Source: Paracoccus subflavus (GTDB lineage: Bacteria; Pseudomonadota; Alphaproteobacteria; Rhodobacterales; Rhodobacteraceae). From it: DNA of 64,000 nucleotides. Under the pieces are notes generated by a model that did no database searches, was not told the DNA's origin, and worked only from the letters and a program-made list of their open reading frames with translations. The DNA lies in contig NZ_SISK01000001.1 in NCBI RefSeq assembly GCF_004310345.1, positions 62,001 to 126,000 of the forward strand, given 5' to 3'. The position numbers and the translations under genes are program-made. Below are positions 19,609-30,385 of the stretch, one piece after another (the first letter of the stretch is position 1; each line of letters starts with the position of its first letter).

Positions 19609-21906
19609 TTAGCCGTAATGGGCGACGGGAGTGCCGGCCAGCACGCTCATGTTCAGCAGGCCGCGCGCGGTGATCGAGGGGGTAATGATATGCGCCCGGT
19701 TTCCCATGCCCATCAGGATCGGCCCGACCTCCAGTCCGTTGGCCCGCATCTTCAGCGCATTGCGCACGCCCGATGCCGCATCGGTTCCGGGGAACACCAG
19801 CACATTGGCGATCCCTTCCAGCCGCGAACCCGGAAAGATCCGTTCCCGCAGGGCAGGATCCAGCGCCGCATCGACATGCATTTCTCCGTCGTACATGAAA
19901 TCCGGCTTCTTCGCATCCAGCAGGGCCAGCGCCTCGCGCATCTTGCGGCCGGTATAGGTGTCGAGGTTGCCGAACTGCGAATGGCAGCACAGCGCGATCT
20001 TGGGTGTCAGGCCGAAGCGGCGGACATGGCGGGCCGCGCCCATCACGGTGTCCATGACCTGATGCGGGGTGGGGTCGTCGTGGCATTGCGTATCGGCGAC
20101 GAACAGCGGCCCGTCCTCCAGGATGATCATGGACAGGGCACCCACCGGCGACAGCCCGTCGCGGGCCAGCACCTCGCGGATATAGCGCAGATGCCAACTG
20201 TATTGGCCGAAGGTTCCGCAGATCAGGCTGTCGGCCTCGGCCCGGTGGACCATGACGGCGGCGATGGCGGTGGTGTTGGTGCGCATGATCGCACGGGCAA
20301 TGTCGGGCGTCACGCCGCGCCGGGCCATGAGCTGGTGATAGGTTTCCCAGTAATCCCGATAGCGGGGGTCGTTCTCGGGGTTCACGATTTCGAAGTCGCG
20401 CTCGGGACGGATGGGCAGGCCTGCCCGTTCCGCGCGCATGGCGATGACCTCGGGACGGCCGATCAGGATGGGCGCGTCGGTGGTCTCCTCCAGCATGGCA
20501 TTGGCGGCGCGCAGCACGCGTTCGTCCTCGCCCTCGGCAAAGACGATGCGCCGTGTCGCGGTGGCGGCGGCCTCGAAGACCGGCCGCATGATCAGCGCCG
20601 AGCGGAAGACGGAACTGTCCAGCTTGCGCTTGTAGGCGTCCAGGTCGGCCAGGGGACGCGCGGCCACCCCGGTGTCCATCGCCGCGCGCGCGACGGCGGT
20701 GCTGACCACGCCCACCAGGCGGGGATCGAAGGGTTTCGGAATCAGATAGTCGGGACCGAAGGTCAGCGTTTCGCCGCGATAGGCGGCGGCGGCCTCGGCC
20801 GCGGTGGTGGCGCGGGCCAGGGCGGCGATGCCTTCGATGCAGGCCAGTTCCATTTCCGCGTTGATCGTCGTGGCCCCCACATCCAGCGCGCCGCGGAAGA
20901 TGAAGGGGAAACACAGGACGTTGTTCACCTGGTTCGGATAGTCGCTGCGACCGGTTGCGATGATGGCGTCGGGTGCCACGGCGCGGGCATCGTCGGGCAG
21001 AATCTCGGGCGTGGGGTTCGCCAGGGCAAAGATGATCGGGCGCGGCGCCATCCTTGCCACCATTTCGGGTTTCAGCACGCCGGGACCGGACAGGCCCAGG
21101 AACAGGTCGGCGCCCCCGATCACCTCGGCCAGCGTTCTGGCCGGAGTGTCCTGCGCAAAGGCGGCCTTCTGGACGGTCATGTCCTCGACCCGTCCACGAT
21201 AAACGACGCCCTGGATATCGCACAGCCAGACGTTCTCGCGCCTGACGCCCAGCTTCAGCAGCATGTTCAGGCAGGCGATCCCCGCCGCGCCACCGCCGGT
21301 CGAGACGACCTTGATGTCCTCGAACCGCTTGCCGGCGACATGCAGCGCATTGGTGGCGGCGGCGCCCACGACGATGGCGGTGCCATGCTGGTCGTCGTGA
21401 AAGACGGGAATGTTCATCCGTTCCCGGCACAGCTTTTCGACGATGAAGCAGTCGGGCGCCTTGATATCCTCGAGGTTTATCGCGCCAAAGGTCGGCTCCA
21501 GCGCACAGACGATGTCGGCAAGTCTTTCAGGGTCGGATTCGTTCACCTCGATATCGAAGCAGTCGATGTTGGCGAACTTCTTGAACAGGACCGCCTTGCC
21601 TTCCATCACCGGCTTGGACGCCGCCGCCCCGATATTGCCCAGGCCCAGCACGGCCGTGCCGTTCGACACCACCGCAACCAGGTTCCCGCGCGATGTATAG
21701 CGGCTGGCATTCGCCGGATCGGCCCTGATTTCCAGACAAGCCTCGGCCACGCCGGGGGAATAGGCGCGGGACAGGTCGCGGCCGTTGGCCAGGGGTTTGG
21801 TGGCGCGGATCTCCAATTTGCCCGGACGGGGAAATTCGTGATAATCCAGCGCCTCTTGCCGGGCGTTGTCCTGCCTGCGGTCGTCCATTCCAGCCCCCAT
21901 GGTCAC
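19609..21906 (-). CDS. maeB: NADP-dependent malic enzyme with C-terminal phosphotransacetylase-like domain
   Basis: Oxidatively decarboxylates malate to pyruvate, providing NADPH. The 765-residue protein is a two-domain MaeB. The N-terminal malic enzyme half (about residues 10-430) has [36 protein letters not shown] and [11 protein letters not shown]. The C-terminal half (about 440-760) resembles phosphate acetyltransferase, with [13 protein letters not shown] and [11 protein letters not shown]; in this family it is regulatory and binds acetyl-CoA. Two starts are possible: MTMGAGMDD at 21906 or MDDRRQD at 21888. It is divergent from cdd. Confidence 0.94.
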   Translation of the reverse strand: MTMGAGMDDRRQDNARQEALDYHEFPRPGKLEIRATKPLANGRDLSRAYSPGVAEACLEIRADPANASRYTSRGNLVAVVSNGTAVLGLGNIGAAASKPVMEGKAVLFKKFANIDCFDIEVNESDPERLADIVCALEPTFGAINLEDIKAPDCFIVEKLCRERMNIPVFHDDQHGTAIVVGAAATNALHVAGKRFEDIKVVSTGGGAAGIACLNMLLKLGVRRENVWLCDIQGVVYRGRVEDMTVQKAAFAQDTPARTLAEVIGGADLFLGLSGPGVLKPEMVARMAPRPIIFALANPTPEILPDDARAVAPDAIIATGRSDYPNQVNNVLCFPFIFRGALDVGATTINAEMELACIEGIAALARATTAAEAAAAYRGETLTFGPDYLIPKPFDPRLVGVVSTAVARAAMDTGVAARPLADLDAYKRKLDSSVFRSALIMRPVFEAAATATRRIVFAEGEDERVLRAANAMLEETTDAPILIGRPEVIAMRAERAGLPIRPERDFEIVNPENDPRYRDYWETYHQLMARRGVTPDIARAIMRTNTTAIAAVMVHRAEADSLICGTFGQYSWHLRYIREVLARDGLSPVGALSMIILEDGPLFVADTQCHDDPTPHQVMDTVMGAARHVRRFGLTPKIALCCHSQFGNLDTYTGRKMREALALLDAKKPDFMYDGEMHVDAALDPALRERIFPGSRLEGIANVLVFPGTDAASGVRNALKMRANGLEVGPILMGMGNRAHIITPSITARGLLNMSVLAGTPVAHYG

Positions 21907-21910
21907 AAAC

Positions 21911-21928
21911 TGGTTGACCGTTAAACCA
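21911..21928. promoter_or_regulatory. Inverted repeat in the maeB-cdd divergent region
   Basis: TGGTT-N8-AACCA lies just upstream of maeB and about 90 bp from cdd. The outer TGGT/ACCA arms resemble GntR-family operators. The regulator and target direction are unknown, and chance occurrence cannot be excluded. Confidence 0.25.
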
Positions 21929-22015
21929 ATTCCGATCCGGCGAACAGAAGCCTTTGCCTTGCGTTGCCCGCCGGCCTGCGCGAAACTGTTGCGAGAATTC
22001 AGGGAGAGTTACGGA

Positions 22016-22411
22016 ATGTCGCTTGTGGATGCTGCCCGCGAGGTGCGCGAGATGGCCTATGTTCCGTATTCGCGCTTCAAGGTCGGGGCTGCCGTCAGGG
22101 GCGTGTCAGGCAATGTCTATCGCGGCTGCAACGTCGAAAACGTCGCCTATCCCGAGGGCACCTGCGCCGAGGCCGGGGCGATCGCCGCCATGGTCGCGGC
22201 GGGCGAGACCGAACTGGTCGAGGTGGCGGTGATCGCCGACAGCCCGTCGCCGGTGCCGCCCTGCGGGGGTTGCCGCCAGAAGCTGGCCGAGTTCGGCCGC
22301 CACGACACGCCGGTGCTGCTGGCCACGACCGATGGCGTGACGCTGGCCACCACGGTGGGGGAACTGCTGCCGGGCCGCTTCGATGCCGGTCACATGGCCC
22401 GGACGGTATGA
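22016..22411 (+). CDS. cdd: Cytidine deaminase
   Basis: Deaminates cytidine and deoxycytidine to uridine and deoxyuridine in pyrimidine salvage. The 131-residue protein is the small homotetrameric type. The zinc site uses three cysteines: one in GTCAEAGAI, next to the catalytic Glu, and two in PPCGGCRQKL. The substrate-binding block CNVENVAYPEG is intact. The ATG at 22016 is preceded by AGGGAGAG. It is first in a five-gene salvage operon, and its TGA overlaps the deoA ATG. Confidence 0.95.
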   Translation: MSLVDAAREVREMAYVPYSRFKVGAAVRGVSGNVYRGCNVENVAYPEGTCAEAGAIAAMVAAGETELVEVAVIADSPSPVPPCGGCRQKLAEFGRHDTPVLLATTDGVTLATTVGELLPGRFDAGHMARTV

Positions 22412-23691
22412 CCGATCCCCGCCCGGTCATTGCGGCGATTCGCGATGGCCGAGGGCTTGACGGTCCCGGCGCGGCCCTGATCGCACAGGGCCTGGTCGAT
22501 GGATCGGTCAGCGACGCGCAGGCGGGGGCCTTCGCGATGGCGGTGCTGACCCGCGGCATCGGCGTGCCGGGGCGGGTCGCGCTGACGCGGGCCATGTGCG
22601 ATTCGGGCCATGTCATGCAATGGGATCTGCCTGGCCCGGTGGTGGACAAGCATTCGACCGGCGGCATTGGCGATACCGTCAGCCTGGTGCTGGCGCCCCT
22701 TCTGGCGGCGCGGGGATTGTTCGTTCCCATGATCTCGGGCCGGGGTCTTGGCCATACCGGGGGAACGCTGGACAAGCTCGAATCCATCCCCGGCTATCGC
22801 TGCGACCAGTCCGAGGGCGACTTTCGCCGCATCGTGCGCGGCGTCGGCTGTGCCATCGTGGCCGCCAGCGGCGAATTCGCCCCCGCCGACCGCCGACTTT
22901 ATGCGATCCGCGACGAATCGGCGACGGTGGAATCCATCGACCTCATCACCGCCTCGATCCTGTCCAAGAAGCTGGCCGCAGGGTTGGCGGCCCTGGTCCT
23001 CGACGTGAAGGCGGGATCGGGGGCGTTCCTGCGCACGCCCGAAGCCGCCCATCGCCTGGCCCAGGCCCTTGTTGAAACCGCCAATGGCGCCGGATGCCCG
23101 ACCACCGCCCTGATCACCGACATGGACCAGCCTCTGGCCAGCAGCGCGGGCAACGCGCTGGAGGTGGCCGAGGCGATCCGGGTCCTGCACGGCGAGGCGG
23201 GCGCCCTGCGGGATCTGACCCTGGCCCTGGCGTCCGAGGTTCTGGACCTGGTCGGGCAGGGGGACGACGATCTGGCCCGGCTGCTGGATTCCGGCGCCGC
23301 GGCCGAGATCTTCGGCCGCATGGTCGCGGCCCAGGGCGGACCCGCCGATCTGCTGGACCGCCCCGATGCCTATCTGCGGGCGGCCCCCGTGATCCGTCCC
23401 GTTCCCGCCCCAGAGGGACGCGTGTCTCGCATCGACGTGGCCGCGCTGGGCCATGCGGTCGTGGCGCTGGGCGGCGGGCGGGTGCGCGCGGGCGAGGCGA
23501 TCGACCATCGCGTCGGCCTGTCCATGCTGGCAAAGCTGGGCGACGCCACGGGACCGGGCCGCCCGCTGGCCTTGGTCCATGCCGCCGATGACAGCGCCGC
23601 GGACATCGCCGTCGCCGCCGTGAAGGCCGCCTATCACCTGGGTCAGGACGGCGTGGCAGGCCCCCTGGTCCGTGGCAGGATCGCACCGTGA
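22408..23691 (+). CDS. deoA: Thymidine phosphorylase
   Basis: Splits thymidine and deoxyuridine with phosphate into free base and deoxyribose 1-phosphate. The 427-residue enzyme carries the family segments KHSTGGIGDTVSL (phosphate binding), SGRGLGHTGGTLDKLE, and LVLDVKAGSGAF. It follows cdd with an ATGA overlap and precedes deoB with a GTGA overlap. Its product deoxyribose 1-phosphate is the DeoB substrate, so gene order follows the pathway. Confidence 0.95.
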   Translation: MTDPRPVIAAIRDGRGLDGPGAALIAQGLVDGSVSDAQAGAFAMAVLTRGIGVPGRVALTRAMCDSGHVMQWDLPGPVVDKHSTGGIGDTVSLVLAPLLAARGLFVPMISGRGLGHTGGTLDKLESIPGYRCDQSEGDFRRIVRGVGCAIVAASGEFAPADRRLYAIRDESATVESIDLITASILSKKLAAGLAALVLDVKAGSGAFLRTPEAAHRLAQALVETANGAGCPTTALITDMDQPLASSAGNALEVAEAIRVLHGEAGALRDLTLALASEVLDLVGQGDDDLARLLDSGAAAEIFGRMVAAQGGPADLLDRPDAYLRAAPVIRPVPAPEGRVSRIDVAALGHAVVALGGGRVRAGEAIDHRVGLSMLAKLGDATGPGRPLALVHAADDSAADIAVAAVKAAYHLGQDGVAGPLVRGRIAP

Positions 23692-24887
23692 TCAGACCCG
23701 CTGCGGCAAGACGCGCCTTTCTCATCGTCATGGACAGCGTCGGCGTCGGCGGCGCGCCGGATGCCCACGCCTTCTTCAACACCGGCTTGCCCGACACCGG
23801 CGCCAATACCCTGGGCCACATCGCGCAGGCGCGCGCCCTGCATATGCCCCATCTGGCGCAGCTTGGGCTGGGCGCGGCGGTGCGCCTTGCCTCGGGGCAG
23901 GATGCGCCCGGCCTGATGATCCCGCCGCAGGGTCTGTGGGGCGCGGCGACCCAGATCTCGCGCGGCAAGGACACCCCGTCCGGCCATTGGGAAATCGCGT
24001 GCGTCCCGGTGCCCTGGGACTGGCATTATTTTCCGGACAGCCGTCCCGCCTTTCCGCCCGAGATCACGGCGCGGATTTGCGAACTGTCAGAAACCGGCGG
24101 AATCCTTGGCAACTGCCACGCCTCGGGCACGCAGGTGATCGAGGATTTCGGCGCCGAGCATCTGCGGACCGGATGGCCGATCTGCTATACCTCGGTGGAC
24201 AGCGTGTTGCAGATCGCCGCGCACGAGGTCCATTTCGGTCTGGACCGCCTGATCGCGCTGTGCAAGGCGCTTGCCCCCACCCTGCACGCGATGCGCGTCG
24301 GCCGGGTGATCGCGCGACCTTTCGTGGGCGAAACGCCCGGCGATTTCCGGCGGACCGGCAACCGGCGCGATTTCGCCATTGCCCCGCCGGGCCGCACGAT
24401 CCTGGACATCGCTCAGGGGGCCGGGCGCGTGACCCATGCCATCGGCAAGATCGGCGACATCTTCAGCCACCGCGGCATCACCCACCTGCACAAGGGCAAA
24501 TCCGACGCGGATCTGGCCGATCACCTGATCGCGTCGGGACGGAATGCCGAACCGGGCAGCCTGACCTTTGCCAATTTCGTGGAATTCGACACGAATTTCG
24601 GCCACCGCCGCGACAGTTCCGGCTATGCCGCGCAACTGGAATGGTTCGACGGCATCGCGGGCCGGTTCCTGGCCGGACTGCGCCCTGGCGATCTGGCGAT
24701 CTTCACCGCCGACCACGGCAACGACCCGACCTGGCACGGCACCGACCACACCCGGGAACGGGTGCCGGTGCTGGGCCACGGCGTCGGAATGCGCGCGGTC
24801 GGGCTGGTGGGGTTCAGCGATATCGGCGCCTCGATCCTGGCGCATCTGGATCTGCCGCCGCCCGATCATGGAAGGTCGTTCCTGTGA
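23688..24887 (+). CDS. deoB: Phosphopentomutase
   Basis: Converts (deoxy)ribose 1-phosphate to the 5-phosphate, passing nucleoside sugars into central metabolism. The 399-residue alkaline-phosphatase-fold enzyme shows metal and phosphothreonine-site segments MDSVGVGGAPDA, DTGANTLGHIA, GKDTPSGHWE, and the C-terminal FTADHGNDPTWHGTDHTRE. Translation probably begins at GTG, which overlaps the deoA stop. No deoC aldolase gene is adjacent. Confidence 0.95.
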   Translation: MIRPAAARRAFLIVMDSVGVGGAPDAHAFFNTGLPDTGANTLGHIAQARALHMPHLAQLGLGAAVRLASGQDAPGLMIPPQGLWGAATQISRGKDTPSGHWEIACVPVPWDWHYFPDSRPAFPPEITARICELSETGGILGNCHASGTQVIEDFGAEHLRTGWPICYTSVDSVLQIAAHEVHFGLDRLIALCKALAPTLHAMRVGRVIARPFVGETPGDFRRTGNRRDFAIAPPGRTILDIAQGAGRVTHAIGKIGDIFSHRGITHLHKGKSDADLADHLIASGRNAEPGSLTFANFVEFDTNFGHRRDSSGYAAQLEWFDGIAGRFLAGLRPGDLAIFTADHGNDPTWHGTDHTRERVPVLGHGVGMRAVGLVGFSDIGASILAHLDLPPPDHGRSFL

Positions 24888-25843
24888 AGAAGATCGAACT
24901 GCACCTGCACCTGGAAGGCGCGGCCCCGCCCGATTTCATCCGCGGCCTTGCGGCGGAAAAGGGCGCCGATCTTTCGGGCGTTTTCGACGAACGCGGCGCC
25001 TATGCCTATGACGGCTTCGACGGTTTCCTGCGCTGCTACGAGGCCGCGACCAGCGTGCTGCGAACCCCGCGCGACTATGCCCGCCTGCTGGAGGAGGTTC
25101 TGGAACGGTCGGCCGAACAGGGCGTCGCCTATACGGAACTGTTCGTATCGCCCGAATTCTGCGGCGGCGGCGATCTGTCGGCCTGGCGCGATTATCTGGC
25201 CGCCATGACCGAGGTTGCCGACAAGGCGCGCAGGCAGGGCATCGACAGCCGGGCCATCCTGACGATCATCCGCCATTTCGGGGCGGATCGCGCCCGGAAA
25301 ACCGCAATCTGTGCCGCCGAGACAGCGGGCACCTGGGTCACGGGGTTCGGCATGGGCGGGGCCGAGGCCGTGGGCCGCGCCACCGATTATGACTGGAGCT
25401 TCGATTGCGCGCGCGAGGCCGGGCTGGGCCTGACCTGCCATGCCGGGGAATGGGGCGGTCCCGACAGCATCCGCGACGCCCTCGTGCTTGGCTGCACCCG
25501 CATCGGCCACGGGGTGCGCGCCATCGAGGACCCCGCGCTGGTCCGCGATCTGATCGACAAGGACATCACGCTGGAGGTCTGTCCCGGATCCAACGTCGCG
25601 CTTGGCGTCTATCCGTCCTGGCGCGCCCATCCCATCACCCGGCTGGCCGAGGCCGGGGTGCGCGTCACCGTATCGACCGACGATCCGCCGTTCTTCCATA
25701 CGACGATGCGTCGGGAATACGACCGGCTTGCCGAAACCTTTGCTTGGGGCGATACGGAATTCGGGCAGATCAACCGCTGGGCCGCCGACGCCGCCTTTTG
25801 CGACGAGACGACCCGCGACCGGCTTTTGAAGGAGTTCTCGTGA
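24884..25843 (+). CDS. add: Adenosine deaminase
   Basis: Deaminates adenosine and deoxyadenosine to inosine and deoxyinosine. The 319-residue zinc TIM-barrel protein has the metal ligands in [10 protein letters not shown], the catalytic CHAGEWGGP, the HGVRA histidine, and VSTDDPPFF. The start is a GTG inside the deoB stop (GTGA). The sequence is of the Add type rather than the adenine deaminase type by overall motif order, but relaxed specificity cannot be excluded. Confidence 0.92.
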   Translation: MKKIELHLHLEGAAPPDFIRGLAAEKGADLSGVFDERGAYAYDGFDGFLRCYEAATSVLRTPRDYARLLEEVLERSAEQGVAYTELFVSPEFCGGGDLSAWRDYLAAMTEVADKARRQGIDSRAILTIIRHFGADRARKTAICAAETAGTWVTGFGMGGAEAVGRATDYDWSFDCAREAGLGLTCHAGEWGGPDSIRDALVLGCTRIGHGVRAIEDPALVRDLIDKDITLEVCPGSNVALGVYPSWRAHPITRLAEAGVRVTVSTDDPPFFHTTMRREYDRLAETFAWGDTEFGQINRWAADAAFCDETTRDRLLKEFS

Positions 25844-26472
25844 GCCAGCACCTGACCGTCATCGACCACCCGCTGGTCCAGCACAAGCTGACGATCATGC
25901 GCCAGAAGGATGTATCCACCGCCGGTTTCCGCCGCCTGCTGCGCGAGATCAGCCTGCTGCTGGCCTACGAGGTCACGCGCGAACTGGAACTGACCACGAC
26001 CCGCATCGAAACCCCCCTGTGCGAAATGGATGCCCCGACGCTGGAGGGAAAGAAGCTTGCCCTGATCTCGATCCTGCGGGCGGGCAACGGGCTGCTGGAC
26101 GGGATCCTGGAGATGATTCCCGGCGCCCGGGTGGGTTTCGTGGGCCTGTATCGCGATCCCGAAACGCTGCGGCCGGTGGAATATTACTGCAAGGTTCCCA
26201 AGGAACTGGACGCACGGCTGACCATCGTCGTGGATCCGATGCTGGCCACCGGCAATTCGTCCGTCGCGGCCATCGACATGCTCAAGGCGCGGGGGGCCAC
26301 CAACCTGCGTTTCCTGTGCCTGCTGGCCGCACCCGAGGGTGTCGAACGGATGCGGCAGGCCCATCCCGACGTGCCGATCTTTACCGCCGCGCTGGACGAC
26401 CGGCTGGACGACCACGGCTATATCGTGCCCGGCCTGGGCGATGCGGGCGACCGGATGTTCGGAACCAAGTGA
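25840..26472 (+). CDS. upp: Uracil phosphoribosyltransferase
   Basis: Joins uracil and PRPP to make UMP, closing the pyrimidine salvage route whose uracil is released by DeoA. The 210-residue type I PRTase has the PRPP loop [10 protein letters not shown] and the uracil-binding C-terminal block [17 protein letters not shown]. It starts with a GTG that overlaps the add stop, preceded by AAGGAG. It is the last gene of the salvage operon. Confidence 0.96.
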   Translation: MSQHLTVIDHPLVQHKLTIMRQKDVSTAGFRRLLREISLLLAYEVTRELELTTTRIETPLCEMDAPTLEGKKLALISILRAGNGLLDGILEMIPGARVGFVGLYRDPETLRPVEYYCKVPKELDARLTIVVDPMLATGNSSVAAIDMLKARGATNLRFLCLLAAPEGVERMRQAHPDVPIFTAALDDRLDDHGYIVPGLGDAGDRMFGTK

Positions 26473-26514
26473 CCGATTAACCGGACCTTCAGGCTTTGGC
26501 CTTATTCGGGGTTC

Positions 26515-27549
26515 ATGGAATCGAATCGCGGGTGGCCAATGCGGGTCTGGGGTTGGGTGGTGCTGGTGATGTGGCTGCCGGGACGGATTTTGGCCGCGCC
26601 GGAACCGCCCCCGCCTGGTGATTATCCAGGCGCGCAATATATCGACCGCACCGGCTGCGTTTTCCTGCGCGAGGGAACGGAATGGATGCCCCGTCTTGAC
26701 GGGCAGGGCCAGCCGGTCTGCGGTTTCCCCCCCAGCAAGCCCGCCGAACCGGATCTTGCAGCCGCCCCTCCGCCCTCGGTGGAGGAGGTCCTGACCGATG
26801 CACTGGCCGAAGGGTTGAAGCCCGGCGATCTGCTGACAGACAAGCCTGCCGAGCCGCTGCGCGAGGTCGCGCCCGATCCCGCGCAGGCGGCCCTGGTCGA
26901 AACGCTTGCCCGAGAGGCGGCCCTTGACCGACGTCTGCGCGACATCACGGCGCCTTCTGCGCCCGTCGGTCTTTGCGCGCGGCTGGGCTATCGCCCCGCA
27001 ACGGCGGCCGACCAGCAACCCGGAAACGATGTCACCCAGGGGCTGTGTCCCGGCATGGTGGCCGATCCCAAGCCCGTGCTTGCGCAATCCACGGTCCAGC
27101 CGGCTGCGGATGCGGATAGGGCGCCGCAGCCGGACACTGCCCCCGTTCCCCAGGACGCAACCCCGCCGAAGTCCGCCGTTCAGCCTGCGCCGACCCGATC
27201 GGCCAAGCCGCAGGCCCCGGCGGTGCCATCCCGGCCCAGTTCGGTGGTGGCGCGTCGCGACGCGCCCGGCAGGACGGGGCCAAACCGGACGGCATCGCCC
27301 GGCGCGGTCGAGATGATCCCGGCCCATGCCCGCTATGTCCAGATCGGCGTTTACGCGGACGAAGGGAATGCCCTGGCCGCCTTGCGGGGATTGTCGGTCA
27401 TGGGATATCGCACCGCCCAACGGAGCGAGCGGATCGGCGATGGGATCGCAAAGGCCATCCTGGCGGGACCGTTCACCGACCGGCAGGCCCTGGTCAGGGC
27501 TCTGACCCTTCTGCGGTCCAGCGGGTATCCGCGCGCCTCGGCCAGATAG
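26515..27549 (+). CDS. SPOR-domain periplasmic or envelope protein
   Basis: A 344-residue protein with an N-terminal signal peptide or anchor (VWGWVVLVMWLPGRILA), a long Pro/Ala-rich middle, and a C-terminal SPOR-type domain (about residues 275-340: RYVQIGVYADEGNALAALRG ... AILAGPFTDRQALVRAL). SPOR domains bind denuded peptidoglycan glycans, often at the division septum, so a cell-envelope role is likely. The start could be MESNRGW or, more typical for a signal peptide, MRVWGW at 26539. It stands alone after the salvage operon and ends before a hairpin. Confidence 0.7.
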   Translation: MESNRGWPMRVWGWVVLVMWLPGRILAAPEPPPPGDYPGAQYIDRTGCVFLREGTEWMPRLDGQGQPVCGFPPSKPAEPDLAAAPPPSVEEVLTDALAEGLKPGDLLTDKPAEPLREVAPDPAQAALVETLAREAALDRRLRDITAPSAPVGLCARLGYRPATAADQQPGNDVTQGLCPGMVADPKPVLAQSTVQPAADADRAPQPDTAPVPQDATPPKSAVQPAPTRSAKPQAPAVPSRPSSVVARRDAPGRTGPNRTASPGAVEMIPAHARYVQIGVYADEGNALAALRGLSVMGYRTAQRSERIGDGIAKAILAGPFTDRQALVRALTLLRSSGYPRASAR

Positions 27550-27578
27550 GCCCAGGGCATCGACAGACCCATACAAAA

Positions 27579-27596
27579 GGGGGCGCGAACGCCCCC
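27579..27596 (-). terminator. Rho-independent terminator
   Basis: Hairpin GGGGGCG-N4-CGCCCCC. Read on the minus strand it is followed by TTTTGT, so it best fits termination of the 47-residue gene at 27623-27766. It could also stop the SPOR gene from the other side. Confidence 0.7.
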
Positions 27597-27622
27597 GGAC
27601 ACTTCTGTGCTGTCGATGCGGA

Positions 27623-27766
27623 TCAGGCGGCGCGGCGGGGGGCCTCGGCCAGGCGCGGCGCATCCTCACGGGTGAAATAGCCGAACATCTGCTCCAGCAC
27701 GGCATCGGCTTCGGCCTGCAAGGTGCGGGCGACGAGGCCAAGGGGTCGGTTTTCGGTCTGTGCCAT
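27623..27766 (-). CDS. Small conserved-looking hypothetical protein
   Basis: A 47-residue ORF starting MAQTENRPLGLVARTL, mostly amphipathic helix (residues about 8-35, ARTLQAEADAVLEQMFGYF), with a basic end PRRAA. It was kept because it is followed by a good terminator and sits in an otherwise empty 340-bp gap with a sensible start. The ribosome site is weak. No function can be suggested. Confidence 0.5.
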   Translation of the reverse strand: MAQTENRPLGLVARTLQAEADAVLEQMFGYFTREDAPRLAEAPRRAA

Positions 27767-27888
27767 CTTTTCAGTCTTTCGGATCAAGTTGATCCTCCCG
27801 ACCACACAGATAGGGTCGCGCCCCCGTTCCGTCCACCCGCGCGACGCGGCGTCATGGGGCCGCGCAAGGCTGCCATGCAGCCCCTGCA

Positions 27889-29136
27889 TCAGGCCAGCGT
27901 GACCATGCGGTGACGCTTTTTGCCGATCGACACCTTCAGACCGTCACCGATCAGCGCGGCATCGACCGGCATCTGCGGGTCCAGAACCGCCTGGTTGTTC
28001 AGCCGCAAGCCGCCCTCGGCAATCAGGCGCTTGGCCTCCTTGCCCGAGGACAGGATACCGGCCTGGACCAGCAACTGCATCACCGTCAGCCCGCCCGACA
28101 GGGCCTCTGCGCCGATGGTCGTGACCTCCAGATCACCGCCAGCACCGCCCTGCTCGAACACCTCGCGCGCCGTGGCCTCGGCGCGGGCGGCGGCGTCCTC
28201 GCCATGCAGCAGGGCTGTCACCTCGTTGGCAAGCCGCACCTTGGCCTCGTTGATCTCCGAGCCCCGGAGGCCCCCCAGGCGGTTGCACTCCTCGACCGGC
28301 AGTTCGGTATAAAGCTTGAGGAACCGGCCCACATCGGCGTCGGTGGTGTTGCGCCAGAACTGCCAGAAGTCATAGGGCGACAGCATCGCCCCGTTCAGCC
28401 ACACCGCGCCGCCCGCCGACTTGCCCATCTTGCGCCCGTCGCTGGTCGTCAGCAACGGAGAGGTCAGGCCCCAGACCACGGCATCGTCGACCCGCCGCGT
28501 CAGGTCGATGCCGTTGACGATGTTCCCCCACTGGTCCGACCCGCCCATCTGCAACCGGCAGCCGTGGCGGCGATGCAGTTCCAGGAAATCATAGGCTTGC
28601 AGGATCATGTAGTTGAATTCCAGAAAGGACAGCGACTGTTCGCGGTCCAGGCGGGATTTCACCGATTCGAAGGACAGCATCCGGTTGACGCTGAAATGCC
28701 GGCCGATGTCGCGCAGGAATTCCAGATAGTTCAGCCCGTCCAGCCATTCGGCGTTGTCCAGCATGGTGGCCGCGCCATCGCCATAGGACAGGTAGCGCGC
28801 AAAGACCTGCGCCATCCCGTCGATATTGGACCGGATCGCCGCATCGTCCAGCAGGGGCCGTTCCTCGGACCGGAATGACGGATCGCCCACCTTGGTCGTG
28901 CCACCGCCCATCAGCGTGATCGGCCGGTTGCCGGTCTTCTGGAACCAGCGCAGCATCATGATGTTCAGCAGATGCCCCACATGCAGCGACGCCGCGGTCG
29001 CGTCATAGCCGATATAGGCCGTGACCGGGCCGTCCAGCAGTGCCTGGTCCAGCCCCGTGTAATCCGTGCAGTCGGCGACATAGCCGCGTTCGATCATCAC
29101 GCGCAGGAAGTCGGATCTGGGGCTGAAAGGGGTCAT
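27889..29136 (-). CDS. tyrS: Tyrosine--tRNA ligase
   Basis: Charges tRNA-Tyr. The 415-residue class I synthetase has the HIGH-type motif [11 protein letters not shown] after YIGYDAT, the tyrosine-binding [13 protein letters not shown], and a KMSKS-type loop written KMGKSAGG. The C terminus is an S4-like RNA-binding domain (about 350-415, [18 protein letters not shown]). The start [10 protein letters not shown] was chosen; the frame extends 16 codons upstream without support. It is divergent from anmK. Confidence 0.96.
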   Translation of the reverse strand: MTPFSPRSDFLRVMIERGYVADCTDYTGLDQALLDGPVTAYIGYDATAASLHVGHLLNIMMLRWFQKTGNRPITLMGGGTTKVGDPSFRSEERPLLDDAAIRSNIDGMAQVFARYLSYGDGAATMLDNAEWLDGLNYLEFLRDIGRHFSVNRMLSFESVKSRLDREQSLSFLEFNYMILQAYDFLELHRRHGCRLQMGGSDQWGNIVNGIDLTRRVDDAVVWGLTSPLLTTSDGRKMGKSAGGAVWLNGAMLSPYDFWQFWRNTTDADVGRFLKLYTELPVEECNRLGGLRGSEINEAKVRLANEVTALLHGEDAAARAEATAREVFEQGGAGGDLEVTTIGAEALSGGLTVMQLLVQAGILSSGKEAKRLIAEGGLRLNNQAVLDPQMPVDAALIGDGLKVSIGKKRHRMVTLA

Positions 29137-29195
29137 CGGCTTTTTCCTTCTGATCGGCGCGGATATACCGGCTGGGTCAGGCAAGGGAAAGCGCG

Positions 29196-30317
29196 ATGAT
29201 CCGGGTTCTGGGAATGATGTCGGGCACCTCGATGGACGGGGTGGACGCGGCGATGATCGATACCGACGGGGTGCGGATCGGCCGGTTCGGACGCAGCGCG
29301 TTCAGGGCCTATTCCGACAACGAAGCCGCCGCCCTGCACGCCAGCCTCGGCCGCTGGCCGGGCGAGGACGGGGTGGCCGACGCGGCGGCCCTGTCGGTCG
29401 CAGGCCATGCCGCGATGGCCGCCGATTTCCCCGAGGCCGAGTTGATCGGCTATCATGGGCAGACGCTGGCCCATGATCCGCAGGGCAGGGGGACGCATCA
29501 GGCGGGCGACGGTTTTGCCCTGGCCTGCGAAACCGACCGCCCCGTGGTCTGGGATTTCCGCAGCGAGGATGTGCGGCAGGGGGGCGAAGGCGCCCCGCTG
29601 GCGCCATTCTTCCACTGGGCCTGCGCGGATTGGGCGGTCGGGCAGGGGCATCTGCCCGCGCAACCGGTCGCCTTTCTGAACCTGGGCGGGGTCGGCAACA
29701 TCACCTGGGTCGATCCCACCGCCGCCGCGCCTGAATCGCCGGGCGCTTGCCTTGCCTTCGATACCGGACCCGCGAATGCACCGATCAACGACCTGATGCG
29801 GCGCCGGCTGCGCCGGAGCCATGACGAGGGCGGGGCCCTTGCGGCAAGGGGCCGGGCCGAGGCTGGCATCGTCGCAGATTTCCTGCGCCATCCGTATTTC
29901 GACCGCCCGCCGCCCAAGTCGCTTGACCGCGACCAGTTCGCCGATCTCGCCGCCGCCATCACGCCGCTGTCCGATGCCGATGCCGCCGCCACCCTGGTCG
30001 CGGCCCTGGCAGGCGCGGTCGCGGCGGGGTTCCGCTGGCTGCCCGATGTCCCCTCTGTCCTGCTGGTCTGCGGCGGCGGCCGGCGCAACCCGGTCATCAT
30101 GGCGCGGCTGGCCGAGGTGCTGCCATGCGAGATTCGCCCGGTCGAGGCCGCGGGCCTTGACGGCGACATGCTGGAGGCGCAGGCCTTTGGCTGGCTGGCC
30201 GCGCGGGTCATGCGGGGCCTGCCGACCTCGGGGCCGACGACGACCGGGGTTCCGGCGCCCTGCTGCGGCGGGCGGATCAGCCATCCGCGCCGCCGATTTT
30301 TTGTGACGCGCCCTTGA
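29196..30317 (+). CDS. anmK: Anhydro-N-acetylmuramic acid kinase
   Basis: Phosphorylates and opens 1,6-anhydro-MurNAc to MurNAc 6-phosphate in cell-wall recycling. The 373-residue ASKHA-fold kinase starts [17 protein letters not shown], the ATP phosphate-binding loop of the family. It also shows [24 protein letters not shown], and the C-terminal [10 protein letters not shown]. The tail after that ([13 protein letters not shown]) is unusually basic but short. MurQ is not encoded next to it. Confidence 0.93.
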   Translation: MIRVLGMMSGTSMDGVDAAMIDTDGVRIGRFGRSAFRAYSDNEAAALHASLGRWPGEDGVADAAALSVAGHAAMAADFPEAELIGYHGQTLAHDPQGRGTHQAGDGFALACETDRPVVWDFRSEDVRQGGEGAPLAPFFHWACADWAVGQGHLPAQPVAFLNLGGVGNITWVDPTAAAPESPGACLAFDTGPANAPINDLMRRRLRRSHDEGGALAARGRAEAGIVADFLRHPYFDRPPPKSLDRDQFADLAAAITPLSDADAAATLVAALAGAVAAGFRWLPDVPSVLLVCGGGRRNPVIMARLAEVLPCEIRPVEAAGLDGDMLEAQAFGWLAARVMRGLPTSGPTTTGVPAPCCGGRISHPRRRFFVTRP

Positions 30318-30342
30318 CGGGGGCGCACGGCCTGCGTAAACC
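30314..30342 (+). promoter_or_regulatory. Sigma70-type promoter for the tRNA-Asp pair
   Basis: TTGACG, a 17-bp spacer, then TAAACC, with the -10 ending 43 bp before the first tRNA. The -35 overlaps the anmK stop codon. Confidence 0.6.
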
Positions 30343-30385
30343 GCCCCTCACCCCGGCGGGCGATACGGTCGGGGAAGGTGAGTGT

